64,000 bases of DNA from Leifsonia sp040686855 (GTDB lineage Bacteria; Actinomycetota; Actinomycetes; Actinomycetales; Microbacteriaceae), in the NCBI RefSeq assembly GCF_040686855.1, contig NZ_JBFBOG010000002.1, forward strand, positions 62,001 to 126,000, read 5' to 3'. Of this stretch, positions 15,924 to 24,043 are shown one piece after another. Every line of letters begins with the position of its first letter. Positions within the stretch are counted from its first letter, which is position 1. The notes beneath the pieces are model-generated. The model worked only from the letters and a program-made list of their open reading frames with translations, was not told the DNA's origin and made no database searches. Position numbers and translations under genes: made by a program.

Positions 15924-17236
15924 CACGCGCCTCCCAGCATCCCGATCAGCGCCTCCAGGCGCGCCCACGACTCCGCCGGCGCTGCCGGCTCGCCGATGCC
16001 CTGCCGCAGGAACGCGTCGATCGCGTCCGCGTGCGCGACTGCGGCATCCACCTTCGGGTTGGTGCCCGGCTTGTACGCGCCGACGTCGAGCAGGTCCTGC
16101 GCCGCGACCTTGGCGGCGAGGATGCTGCGCAGGGCCACGGCGGCCGCGCGCTGCTGCGGCGTGGTCACCCGCGACGCGAGCCGCGAGACGGAGCCGAGCA
16201 CGTCGACGGACGGGAAATGCCCGATCACCGAGAGTTTCCGGTCGAGTACGACGTGTCCGTCGAGGATGGAACGCGCCGCGTCAGCGATCGGCTCGTTGTG
16301 GTCGTCGCCGTCCACGAGCACCGTGTAGAGCCCGGTGATGGATCCGGTCTCGCCCGTCCCGGCGCGCTCCAGGAGCTGCGCCAGGAGGGAGAACGTCGAC
16401 GGCGGGTAGCCGCGGGTGGCGGGAGGCTCGCCGGCGGACAGGCCGATCTCGCGCTGGGCCATGGCGACGCGGGTGAGCGAGTCCATCATGAGGACGACGT
16501 CGGCGCCCTGATCGCGGAACGCCTCCGCGATGCGCGTCGCGGCGAAGGCCGCACGGAGGCGCATCACGGCCGGCTCGTCGGAGGTCGCCACGACGACGAC
16601 CGAGCGTGCGAGCCCGGCCGGACCCAGGTCGTCCTCGAGGAATTCGCGCACCTCGCGCCCGCGCTCCCCCACCAGGGCGATGACCGACACCTGCGCCTCG
16701 GTGCCGCGGGCGATCATCGACAGCAGCGACGACTTGCCGACGCCCGATCCGGCGAACAGGCCGAGGCGCTGTCCACGTCCCGCGGTGACCATCGTGTCGA
16801 GCACGCGGACCCCGAGGCCGAGAGGCTGAAGGATGCGCGCGCGGCGCATCGCGTCGGGTGCGCGATTGCCGAGGGTGACGAAGCCGTCCGGCTCGATCGG
16901 GCCGCGCCCGTCCACGGGACGGCCGAGCGCGTCGATCACGCGGCCGAGCATCCCCCGCCCGGTCGGCACCAGGAGCGGCGCCCGGACGGCACGCGCCGGC
17001 GCACCGGCGGCCACCCCGGTGAGCGGACCGTAGGGCATGACCCGCACGCGGTCGGCCGTCGTCGCGACGACCTCCGCGTGCACCCCCGGCGCCTCGCCGA
17101 TCACGACCACGTCGCCGATCGCCGCGCGAACACCCTCGATCTCGGCACCGAGCCCCACGACGGCGGTCACCCGGCCGACGCGTTCGACCTCCGCGGCCGC
17201 GACGGCGGCGTCCCAACGGGTCAGCACGGCGTTCAC
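15923..17236 (-). CDS. fliI: Flagellum-specific ATPase FliI
   Basis: FliI is the hexameric F1-like ATPase that powers unloading of export substrates. The 437-residue product has the N-terminal beta barrel, Walker A GSGVGKSS (residues 163-170), the Walker B region VVLMMDSLTRVAMAQREIGL, and the ATPase signature in RGYPPSTFSLLAQLLERAG. The GTG at 17236 overlaps the fliH stop (GTGA) and gives the normal family length. A longer open frame upstream runs through fliH and was rejected. Confidence 0.96.
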   Translation of the reverse strand: MNAVLTRWDAAVAAAEVERVGRVTAVVGLGAEIEGVRAAIGDVVVIGEAPGVHAEVVATTADRVRVMPYGPLTGVAAGAPARAVRAPLLVPTGRGMLGRVIDALGRPVDGRGPIEPDGFVTLGNRAPDAMRRARILQPLGLGVRVLDTMVTAGRGQRLGLFAGSGVGKSSLLSMIARGTEAQVSVIALVGERGREVREFLEDDLGPAGLARSVVVVATSDEPAVMRLRAAFAATRIAEAFRDQGADVVLMMDSLTRVAMAQREIGLSAGEPPATRGYPPSTFSLLAQLLERAGTGETGSITGLYTVLVDGDDHNEPIADAARSILDGHVVLDRKLSVIGHFPSVDVLGSVSRLASRVTTPQQRAAAVALRSILAAKVAAQDLLDVGAYKPGTNPKVDAAVAHADAIDAFLRQGIGEPAAPAESWARLEALIGMLGGA

Positions 17237-17838
17237 GACAGCACCTCCCGGGCACGCGCCAGCGCCTCGCGGATGCGAGCGTCCAGCCACCCGCCGGGCA
17301 GTTCGCCGATCGCGTCCCCGCGGGCGAGCGACGGGTCGGCGACCAGGCGCACATCCTCCGGCGCGAGGCCGGCCCCGTGCAGCTCCTCGACGTCCGCCGG
17401 GTGGAGCCTGACGACCGGCACCGCTCCCCCGTCCGCCGCCGCCACAACGCGCTCGACCGCCGCACGTGCCGCTGCGACGCGGTCGCCGAGGGCGACGCCG
17501 ACGACCGTGCTCGCGAGTTCGAAGGCCGCGTCCACCAGGGCGGACTCCGCCTCGGCGAGCACCGGCACGCTCGCCTCCCGCAGCTCCACGGCGGCGCTGC
17601 GCAGGGCCTGGGCGAGCACGGCGACGTGGTCGGCCGCCTCGGCGCTCTCGGCCGCGCGCGCGTCCTCCGCTGCCGCGGTCCACCGCGCCTGCTCCTCCGC
17701 TGCCGCCCGGCGCCCTTCGGCGAAGCCGGCCGCGAACCCCCGGGCGCGGGCGGCCGCCATCGCGGCACGCTCCTGCTCGGTCTCGGCGAGCACCGGGACC
17801 GTCAGCGGTTCGAAGGCGACCGCGGCGTCACTCGACAT
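17233..17838 (-). CDS. fliH: Flagellar assembly protein FliH
   Basis: FliH binds FliI and links it to the C-ring. The 201-residue product has an Ala/Glu/Arg-rich helical N-terminal half with a GxxxG-like ARGFAAGFAEGRRAAAEEQ segment (about residues 33-51) and a C-terminal E2-like domain with ASTVVGVALGDRVAAARAAVERVV and VRLHPADVEEL. The ATG at 17838 overlaps the end of fliG by 11 bp. Conservation is modest, but the order fliG-fliH-fliI is diagnostic. Confidence 0.9.
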   Translation of the reverse strand: MSSDAAVAFEPLTVPVLAETEQERAAMAAARARGFAAGFAEGRRAAAEEQARWTAAAEDARAAESAEAADHVAVLAQALRSAAVELREASVPVLAEAESALVDAAFELASTVVGVALGDRVAAARAAVERVVAAADGGAVPVVRLHPADVEELHGAGLAPEDVRLVADPSLARGDAIGELPGGWLDARIREALARAREVLS

Positions 17839-18838
17839 ACGCGTCCTCGTCCCCGCGCTGCACGGTGATCGCACCCGTGGCCTCGAGGTCGCGGATCGAC
17901 CGCACGATCTCGGCGCGCGCGTCCTCCACCTGCGAGACCCGCACCGGGCCCAGGATGCGGACCTCGTCCTCCAGGATCTCCCGGTTGCGCTCCGACAGGT
18001 TCGTGGTGATGACCTCGGTGACGGCCTCCGTCGCGCCCTTCATGGCGACGGCCAGCACCGCCGCGTCCACCCCGCGCAGCACCTGCTGAACGTCGCGGGA
18101 CTCGAGCCGCACGAGGTCGTCGAAGGTGAGCATCCGGGAGCGGACCTCCTCGGCGAGCTGCGGGTCGCGCTGCTCCAGCGCCTCCAGCAGGGCCTTCTCG
18201 GTGGCCGCGTCGGAGCGGTTGATGATGTCGACCAGCGGTTGCACTCCCCCGACGGCGTCGGACGCCGTGCGCGACGAGACGACGGCGCTCGCCCGCTGCT
18301 TCAGCGTCTCGGCCACGACCCGGACGGCGTCCGGGCTCGGCGAGCCCATGGTCGCGATGGCGTGCGCGACCTCGGTGCGCGTCCCGTCGGGCAGGCCCGC
18401 GAGGATGCGGGAGGCGTGGTCGGAGCGCAGGTGCGCCAGCACGAGGGCGCAGGTCTGAGGCAGCTCGCCCGAGAGCAGCATCTGCACCTGCGCCGGCTCC
18501 ACCGCGTCCAGAAACTCGAACTGCTTGCCCGCGAGGTTGGATGCGACACGATTCAGCACGCCCGTGGCCCGCTCGGCGCCGAAGGACGCCTCCAGCAGCC
18601 CGACGGCGATGTCCCGGCCGCCCCGGGTGGTCACCGCGCCGCGCGTGGCCAGGTCGTGGAACTCGTTCAGCGCGTTCTCGGCGACGTTCGGATCCACCCG
18701 CCGCATCCGCAGGATCTCCGCGGTGATCTCGTCGGCCTCCTCGTCGGAGAACTGCTTCATCACCTGGGCCGCGCGCTGCTGGTCCATGTTCATCAGCACC
18801 ACGGCGACCTTCTGCGCGCCGGTCAGCGTGGCGTTCAT
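17828..18838 (-). CDS. fliG: Flagellar motor switch protein FliG
   Basis: FliG is the rotor protein that contacts MotA. The 336-residue product has the N-terminal FliF-binding domain (starting MNATLTGAQKVAVVLMNMDQ), a middle domain with the EHPQ-equivalent region (SGELPQTCALVLAHLRSDHASRIL), and a C-terminal charged domain with FDDLVRLESRDVQQVLRGVD and LALAMKGA-like motifs. Its length is normal. The ATG at 18838 overlaps the fliF stop by 4 bp (ATGA). Confidence 0.96.
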   Translation of the reverse strand: MNATLTGAQKVAVVLMNMDQQRAAQVMKQFSDEEADEITAEILRMRRVDPNVAENALNEFHDLATRGAVTTRGGRDIAVGLLEASFGAERATGVLNRVASNLAGKQFEFLDAVEPAQVQMLLSGELPQTCALVLAHLRSDHASRILAGLPDGTRTEVAHAIATMGSPSPDAVRVVAETLKQRASAVVSSRTASDAVGGVQPLVDIINRSDAATEKALLEALEQRDPQLAEEVRSRMLTFDDLVRLESRDVQQVLRGVDAAVLAVAMKGATEAVTEVITTNLSERNREILEDEVRILGPVRVSQVEDARAEIVRSIRDLEATGAITVQRGDEDAYVE

Positions 18839-20436
18839 ACGCCGGCCCGATCATCCATGAGGCTGCGGAGGAATTCGGCCGTGCGCTGCGGGTCGCGCTC
18901 GGCCAGGGCCTCGATCTCCGCCTTGCGGCGGGTCGCCTCCAGCTCACCCGGGTCCGGGAGCTCCGGCACCGGGTCGAGCTGCATCGGGACGGTCGGTGCG
19001 GCCTGCTCCAGCGCGATCGGGAACAGCCCGCCCTCCAGCGCGAGCGTGTCCGCGTCCTGCGCCAGCTGGGCGGTCTCGGCGGCGCGGCGGCGTCCGCGGC
19101 GGATGAGGATGAACGCGATGATCGCCACGGCGACGACCGCCGCCGCGATGACCGTGGTGCGGATGATGCTGGTCAGCTGGTCGGCCGCGGCCGCATCCTT
19201 CGCCTCCTGCAGCGCCTTGGCCGCCGCGGTCGCGCCGGCCTTGCTGAACGGCACCATCTCGACGCTCACGGAGTCGCCGCGCTTGATGTCGATGCCCGCC
19301 GCCGCGTTGACGAGGCTGCGGACCTCGTTGGCGCTGACTCCGCTCACCGCGTCGGAGTTCAGCGCGACGGACACGGTCTGCCGGTTGATCGCACCGGCCG
19401 GGATGGTGCGCTGCTCGGTGACCTTGTCGACCGCGTTGTCCTTGGTGTTCGACTCGGAATTGAAGGTGCCGTTGCCGTTGCCGCCGTTCGGGACCGCGAT
19501 GTTGTCGGGGCCGAGCACGCCGGCGCTCGAGCCGCTTCCGGAGCCCGTGTAGGTCTCCTTCTGGGTGGACTCGCTCAGCGACGGCGCATTGGTCGGCGCC
19601 GTGTACGACTCCTCGGTCCGCTGCGCCGACTCGGTGCTGACGTCGGCCGCCACGGCGACGGTCGCGTTGCCCGCGCCGACCACCTTGTCGAGCATCTCCT
19701 GCACCGCCGACTTCACGCGGGTCTCGTAGTCGCTCGCCTGCTTGTCCGCTCCCCCGGTCGCTCCGCCGCCGACCGTGCTGAGCACCGTTCCGTCGGCGTC
19801 CACGACGGCGACATCGGTCGGCTTCATCCCGGGCACGGCGGCACTGGTAAGGTGCACGATCGCCTGGACCTGGTCGGCGCTGAGCGTCACGCCGCTCTGC
19901 GGTTCCACGAAGACCGAGGCCGTCGGGTCCTTCTTCTCGGACGCGAAGACGGTCTCCTCGGGGATGGCGAGACGCACGGAGGCGGTCTTGACGCCCTTCA
20001 TGGCGCCGATGGTGTTGCCGAGCTCGCCCTCCATCGCCCGCTTGTAGGTGACGTTCTGCTGGAACTCGGACGAGGTGACGCCCATCTTGTCGAGCAGCGA
20101 GTAGCCGCCCGTGTTCGACGCCGGGAGACCCGCCGAGGCGGCCTTGATCCGCTCGTCGTACACCTTCTCCTGCGGCACCAAGATGGTGGAGCCGCCGTCC
20201 GTCAGCTGGTACGGCACCCCGTCGGTGCGCAGCTGGTCCACGATCGCAGAGGCGTCCGATGCGGCCACGCCCGAGAACAGCGGCGTGTACGACGGCTGCG
20301 ACGCCCACAGCGCCAGGCCGGTCGCGCCGAGGGCAACGACGGCGATGCCGATGACGGCGATGACCCGCTGGGCCACGCTGAAGCCGCGGATCGTGTCGCC
20401 GAGCCGCCGGAAGAAGCTGGTCACCTGCTGGGGCAT
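18835..20436 (-). CDS. fliF: MS-ring protein FliF
   Basis: FliF forms the MS ring in the membrane. The 533-residue product has membrane helices near residues 25-45 and 435-455, ring-building motifs between them (YTPLFSGVAASDASAIVDQL, KRAMEGELGNTIGAMKGVKTASVRLAIPEE split over 130-160), and a C-terminal cytoplasmic FliG-binding tail (ERDPQRTAEFLRSLMDD). A Gly/Asn/Ser-rich insert at about 290-330 is typical of the variable ring region. It overlaps fliE by one base and fliG by four. Confidence 0.97.
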   Translation of the reverse strand: MPQQVTSFFRRLGDTIRGFSVAQRVIAVIGIAVVALGATGLALWASQPSYTPLFSGVAASDASAIVDQLRTDGVPYQLTDGGSTILVPQEKVYDERIKAASAGLPASNTGGYSLLDKMGVTSSEFQQNVTYKRAMEGELGNTIGAMKGVKTASVRLAIPEETVFASEKKDPTASVFVEPQSGVTLSADQVQAIVHLTSAAVPGMKPTDVAVVDADGTVLSTVGGGATGGADKQASDYETRVKSAVQEMLDKVVGAGNATVAVAADVSTESAQRTEESYTAPTNAPSLSESTQKETYTGSGSGSSAGVLGPDNIAVPNGGNGNGTFNSESNTKDNAVDKVTEQRTIPAGAINRQTVSVALNSDAVSGVSANEVRSLVNAAAGIDIKRGDSVSVEMVPFSKAGATAAAKALQEAKDAAAADQLTSIIRTTVIAAAVVAVAIIAFILIRRGRRRAAETAQLAQDADTLALEGGLFPIALEQAAPTVPMQLDPVPELPDPGELEATRRKAEIEALAERDPQRTAEFLRSLMDDRAGV

Positions 20437-20741
20437 CAGGCCTGCATCCGCATGATCTCGTTGAACGCGTCGACGGCCTTGTTGCGCACGCCGGCGACGA
20501 GCTCGAGGGTGACCTGGGCGCGGGTGGACGCCAGGGTCGCGTCGTGGATGTCGTCGAGGTTGCCGGTGACGGCCTTGATGGCGAGCGTGTCACTCGTGCT
20601 CTGCAGCTGCTGCAGGTTGTCGACGGCTCCGGTGAGCGCATTGCCGAACGACGCGGCGCCCGTCCCGGTCGTGGCCTGGGTCGCGGAGAGTCCGCTCGCG
20701 GCGCTGACGCCCGAGACGGCTCCGATGGCGGGGATGGGCAT
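20436..20741 (-). CDS. fliE: Rod-MS-ring junction protein FliE
   Basis: FliE joins the rod to the MS ring and export gate. The 101-residue product has the FliE signature in its C-terminal half: TGNLDDIHDATLASTRAQVTLELVAGVRNK followed by AFNEIMRMQA (quoted family motifs, residues about 60-101). The ATG at 20741 overlaps the flgC stop by one base (TGATG), and the stop overlaps the fliF ATG. Confidence 0.95.
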   Translation of the reverse strand: MPIPAIGAVSGVSAASGLSATQATTGTGAASFGNALTGAVDNLQQLQSTSDTLAIKAVTGNLDDIHDATLASTRAQVTLELVAGVRNKAVDAFNEIMRMQA

Positions 20742-21133
20742 CAGTTCCTCCCGATCTGGAGCGCGGCCTGGTAGGTCTCCTTGGCGCGGTCGACGACGCC
20801 GGCGTTGGCCTGATAGCCGCGCTGGGCCATGATCAGGGCGCCCATCTGCTCCGACAGGTCGATGTCGGGGTACCGCACGTACCCGTTCGCGTCGGCGACG
20901 GGATTGTCGGGCTCGTACACCATCCGCCCCTCGGCGCTGCCGTACGCGGTGCCGGCGACGTAAGCGCCCGAGACGCCCTCCCCCTCCTGGGCCACGATGT
21001 ACCGGGCCTGGAAGGCGGCGCCGTCGGTGGGCTTCGCGGTGTTGATGTTGGCGAGGTTGTCCGAGATGGCGTCCAGCCACTTGCGGTGCAGGGTCAGGCC
21101 GGTTCCGGCGATCCCGATGGCGTCGAAGGTCAC
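20741..21133 (-). CDS. flgC: Proximal rod protein FlgC
   Basis: FlgC is a proximal rod subunit. The 130-residue product starts MTFDAIGIAGTGLTLHRKWL, carries the rod motif SDNLANINT, and ends with the conserved C-terminal helix segment including IDLSEQMGALIMAQRGYQANA. The GTG at 21133 has AGGAGC 5 nt upstream. It is 23 bp downstream of flgB and overlaps fliE. Confidence 0.96.
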   Translation of the reverse strand: MTFDAIGIAGTGLTLHRKWLDAISDNLANINTAKPTDGAAFQARYIVAQEGEGVSGAYVAGTAYGSAEGRMVYEPDNPVADANGYVRYPDIDLSEQMGALIMAQRGYQANAGVVDRAKETYQAALQIGRN

Positions 21134-21156
21134 GTTCAGCTCCTAGAGGGGATCGG

Positions 21157-21498
21157 TCAGGTGGTCTTGAGGGCGGCGCGGACGGCCGAGAACTGGTTGC
21201 CGGCCGCCTGGGAGGCGAACTGGAACCGCAGGACGGTGTCGACGTTGGACAGCGTCTCGGTGTCGAGGTTGACGTTGTTGCCGTCGAGGCGCGTCGGCTC
21301 GAGCGAGCGGGCGGTGGATGCCGTTACGTGCCCGTCGTGGTCGGCGACGGAGGCGGCGAGGGCGTCCTCGAAGGAGACGCGCTCGGCGGTGTAGCCCGGC
21401 GTGTTGACGTTGGCGATGTTGTTCGCGATGGCGCGTTGGCGCGCGGCGAGGCCGTCGAGGGCGCTCGCGAGGGCGGCACTGGTCACGGATTCGAGCAC
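21157..21498 (-). CDS. flgB: Proximal rod protein FlgB, first gene of the basal-body operon
   Basis: FlgB is a proximal rod subunit. The 113-residue product has the N-terminal helix ALDGLAARQRAIANNIANVN, the TPGYTAERVSFEDAL segment, and the C-terminal helix with LRFQFASQAAGNQF. The open frame begins at 21528, but the GTG at 21498 has GGAG 7 nt upstream and gives the usual length. The transcript should start near 21560 from the sigma-28 promoter and run through twelve genes to flgE. Confidence 0.94.
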   Translation of the reverse strand: MLESVTSAALASALDGLAARQRAIANNIANVNTPGYTAERVSFEDALAASVADHDGHVTASTARSLEPTRLDGNNVNLDTETLSNVDTVLRFQFASQAAGNQFSAVRAALKTT

Positions 21499-21566
21499 AG
21501 CTGCACTCCAGGGTCGGGGGCGGCCCATCCGTGGCCAGTCGATGAGCGATCCGTGCTCAGGAAGAG

Positions 21567-21593
21567 CTATCGGCCGCTTCTCCCCCGCCGTTA
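21567..21593 (-). promoter_or_regulatory. Sigma-28 promoter of the flgB-flgE operon
   Basis: On the minus strand, TAAC (21593-21590), 15 nt, then GCCGATAG (21574-21567). Unlike fliO and fliM, the first gene lies about 60 nt downstream and has its own Shine-Dalgarno sequence. Confidence 0.9.
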
Positions 21594-21853
21594 GCGCCCA
21601 CGTTCGGGGGACGTTCGCAGCCCGATTCTCACAACGTCATCCACAGCTTGTACCCCGGTGGGAATTACAAGCGTGTGTTTTCGAAGAGACCTTCGAATCG
21701 ACGTGTCGGGCGATAAAACGGCCGGTCAGCTGCGCTTTTATCAAGCTGGGAATCTGAAAGTTCACACATCCCGCGCGTGTCCTCCACACCGATAATGCAT
21801 TCATCCACGACTTCTCAACAGAGTTATCCACAGGTGGACAACGTGTGGGGGAG
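21594..21853. other. AT-richer intergenic stretch with a consensus DnaA box
   Basis: This stretch between the flgB promoter and the fliT-like gene has no credible gene. A 64-codon frame at 21637-21831 (minus) has no recognisable features. It contains a perfect DnaA box TTATCCACA at 21824-21832, itself half of a near-palindrome (GTTATCCAC-AG-GTGGACAAC, 21823-21842), plus weaker ATCCAC repeats near 21630 and 21803. Base composition is clearly less GC-rich than the surroundings. Confidence 0.55.
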
Positions 21854-22156
21854 TCAGCCGATCAGATCGAAATACACCGGGTGCGGCCCGACCTCGGATC
21901 GGGGTACAGCGCGGACGGCCGCCAGATGCCGCGCCGTCGTCTGACGCACGTCCTCCAGGTACCGGATGGTGTGCAGCTGCGCCTCGAGCAGACGCGCCGC
22001 GCGCTCCTGCAGCTCCGGCGGGATGGGGCCCAGAGCGATCGGCGGGCGCCAGGGGACGGGGTCCACCTGAGCGAGCGCGCCGTGCAGCTCGCTCTCCATC
22101 CGATCCAGCGCGTCCGCCCAGCCGAGGCCGTCGTCGCGCACCGCGTCAGGCGACAC
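21854..22156 (-). CDS. Small helical protein in FliT position
   Basis: The 100-residue product is predicted mostly helical (WADALDRMESELHGALAQVD; ERAARLLEAQLHTIRYLEDV) and has no clear family signature. It follows fliD-fliS as fliT does in other bacteria. A FliT-like chaperone for the filament cap is therefore plausible but unproven. The GTG at 22156 has AGGGAC upstream and overlaps fliS by 11 bp. A second GTG at 22141, just after the fliS stop, is the alternative. Confidence 0.7.
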   Translation of the reverse strand: MSPDAVRDDGLGWADALDRMESELHGALAQVDPVPWRPPIALGPIPPELQERAARLLEAQLHTIRYLEDVRQTTARHLAAVRAVPRSEVGPHPVYFDLIG

Positions 22157-22577
22157 CGAGGTCCCTGCCCGCGTCGGTTGCACCCACCGCCGGCAGCAGC
22201 CCGGCCGCCTCGTGCCAGGTCTGGCGCAGCGGTTCGGCGAGCTCGATGGCCTCGCGCACCTTGGCCGGGTCGCGCTCGATCATCCCGCCGACGATGAGAT
22301 CGGCGAGGTAGCCGTACAGCTGGAGGAGACCTTCGGCGCCGTCCCACAGGTCGACCCGCAGGCTGCCCGCGAGCTCGGCGACGATCTGGTCCGCGTGCCG
22401 AAGGTTCTCCCACGCGGTCGGCCACTGCTGGGCCGACAGCGCGGCCTCGCCGCGCGTGAGGTCGAGCAGCAGGCGGTCGTACAGCATGGTGAGGAGTCGC
22501 GCCGGGCTGGCCGACAGGATGCTGTCGCGGTTGTAGGCGGAGAGCTTGGCCGCCGCCGAGGTGAGGACGTTCATCAT
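22146..22577 (-). CDS. fliS: Flagellin export chaperone FliS
   Basis: FliS binds the C-terminus of flagellin and prevents premature polymerisation. The 143-residue product has the typical helical bundle with AYNRDSILSASPARLLTMLYDRLLLDL near residues 14-40 and GLLQLYGYLADLIVGGMIERDPAK-type segments near 83-106. The ATG at 22577 overlaps the fliD stop by 4 bp, and a second ATG is the next codon. It is cotranscribed with fliD. Confidence 0.94.
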   Translation of the reverse strand: MMNVLTSAAAKLSAYNRDSILSASPARLLTMLYDRLLLDLTRGEAALSAQQWPTAWENLRHADQIVAELAGSLRVDLWDGAEGLLQLYGYLADLIVGGMIERDPAKVREAIELAEPLRQTWHEAAGLLPAVGATDAGRDLGVA

Positions 22578-23959
22578 GCGCTCGCAGAGGGAAGGGACGA
22601 AAGCTGGCCGGTCAGCCACGAGGACTGGGACTGGAGCTGCTGCAGCTGGACTTCGAGGTTCGCATAAGTCTTCTCGAGGGTCGAGCGCCGGTCGGCGAGG
22701 CGCGTGTCCCAGTCGGTGATCTGGTCGTTGAGGTCTTTGACGGTCGACTGCTCGCCCTTGATGCGCAGCGAGAGTGAACCGGTGTAGGTGTCGCTGGCGG
22801 CGGTCGAGGCGTCCGCGACGCGCTGGGCGATCGCCGTGAGGGCGCCCTTCACCGCATCCGGGTCGGCGGCCATCGCGGTCGTGAACTTGTCCTGGTCGAA
22901 GGTGACTGTGCCGTCGCGCTGGATGCTGATGCCGTAGGTCGACGGCGACACGCCGTTGACGGGTCCGCTGATCGCGTCCACGAGCTTCTGGTTGACGTCG
23001 CGTGTGGTCGAGTCGCCGGTGAACGCGCCGCCCGTGACGACCGTCCCGCCCGCCGAATCGGTGGTGGTGGCGACGGCCTGCTTGTCGGCGATCAGCGTGA
23101 AGATGTCGTTCACGCTGGAGACGAGTGACTTCGCCGCCGCGGCGAGACTCGCGTCGTCTCGTGCCACCGTCAGCGTGACCGGGGTGGTCGACGTCGCAGT
23201 CACCGACACCGCCACGCCGGGCAGCACATCCGAGAACGTGTTGGTCGAGCTGGTCACGGTCTGCGCGGCGGCGGTGCCGGCCCACAGCGTGAGCTGCGCG
23301 TCCTGGGCGGACCGCACCTGCGCGGCGCCCGGATCCGACAGGAGGTTCGTCGCGGTGCCGGCGGTCACATCCGCCGGGGTGCCGCGGTAGGCGGTGAAGG
23401 CGCCGGCCGCGCCCGTCTTCGTCGAGCTGAGCTGCAGACGGTAGAGCTGCTGGCCCGTCGCGGGGTCGAGTCCGGCGGCGACCTGGGTGGCGCTGACGCC
23501 GACACCCGCCTGGTTGATCGCGGCGGCCACGTCGGCGAGCGAGGAGCTGCCGGCGGTCACCTGCTTCACGGTGCCGTCGGCGGCGACGAAGGTGAGCGTC
23601 GGCGGCTGGTCCGGCCACTGGGTGAGCGGGCCGGTCACCGTGACCTGGGACTGGGCCAGCTTGTCCACGGTGAAGTCTATGGTTCCGTCGACGGCGCCGG
23701 TTCCGGCGGTCGCGGTGACGGCGCTGGAGGTGGAGGTCGCGGTGTGCAGGTCCGTCCCGGCCGGCTTCGCCAGCTTGGCGGCGGCGTCGGCCAGAGCGGC
23801 GACCTTGCCGTTCAGGGTCTGCATCGCCGTGATGTAGGTCTGGGAGTCGGTGACCTTGTTCTTCAGCAGGGTCTGCGGAATCGCCTCCGCCTGCATGAGG
23901 CTGTTGATGAGGTCGGTGGTCTGCAGGCCGCTGATGAGCCCGTCGACGGCCATGCCCAT
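22574..23959 (-). CDS. fliD: Filament cap protein FliD
   Basis: FliD forms the cap under which flagellin assembles. The 461-residue product starts MGMAVDGLISGLQTTDLINS, the FliD N-terminal domain, and has a Thr/Val-rich middle (FliD_C region). It ends with a coiled coil (QSTVKDLNDQITDWDTRL; LEKTYANLEVQLQQLQSQSS). An ATG two codons further on is an alternative start. No sigma-28 element precedes it. A hairpin separates it from fliC upstream, so it depends on readthrough or on an unseen promoter. Confidence 0.95.
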   Translation of the reverse strand: MGMAVDGLISGLQTTDLINSLMQAEAIPQTLLKNKVTDSQTYITAMQTLNGKVAALADAAAKLAKPAGTDLHTATSTSSAVTATAGTGAVDGTIDFTVDKLAQSQVTVTGPLTQWPDQPPTLTFVAADGTVKQVTAGSSSLADVAAAINQAGVGVSATQVAAGLDPATGQQLYRLQLSSTKTGAAGAFTAYRGTPADVTAGTATNLLSDPGAAQVRSAQDAQLTLWAGTAAAQTVTSSTNTFSDVLPGVAVSVTATSTTPVTLTVARDDASLAAAAKSLVSSVNDIFTLIADKQAVATTTDSAGGTVVTGGAFTGDSTTRDVNQKLVDAISGPVNGVSPSTYGISIQRDGTVTFDQDKFTTAMAADPDAVKGALTAIAQRVADASTAASDTYTGSLSLRIKGEQSTVKDLNDQITDWDTRLADRRSTLEKTYANLEVQLQQLQSQSSWLTGQLSSLPSASA

Positions 23960-23997
23960 GCGGTGGTCTCCCTCCTACGACGTGGTGCGGTGTGGTG

Positions 23998-24037
23998 CGG
24001 CGGCCGGGCGCGCTTTGGGGTCAGCGCCCGGCCGCCG
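23998..24037 (-). terminator. Hairpin terminator after fliC
   Basis: A perfect 14-bp stem, CGGCGGCCGGGCGC (23998-24011) pairing with GCGCCCGGCCGCCG (24024-24037), has a 12-nt loop and lies 6 bp past the fliC stop. There is no T-tract. It probably attenuates rather than blocks transcription into fliD and helps give excess flagellin mRNA. Confidence 0.75.
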
Positions 24038-24043
24038 TGCCTA

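Noticed and set aside
15905..19552. 1215-codon plus-strand open frame
   Set aside because: It is antisense to fliI, fliH, fliG and part of fliF, which all have clear motifs. Long spurious frames are expected at this GC content.
21637..21831. 64-codon minus-strand frame in the flgB-fliT gap
   Set aside because: There is no Shine-Dalgarno sequence, no similarity, and it spans an AT-rich region with a DnaA box. Better read as non-coding.
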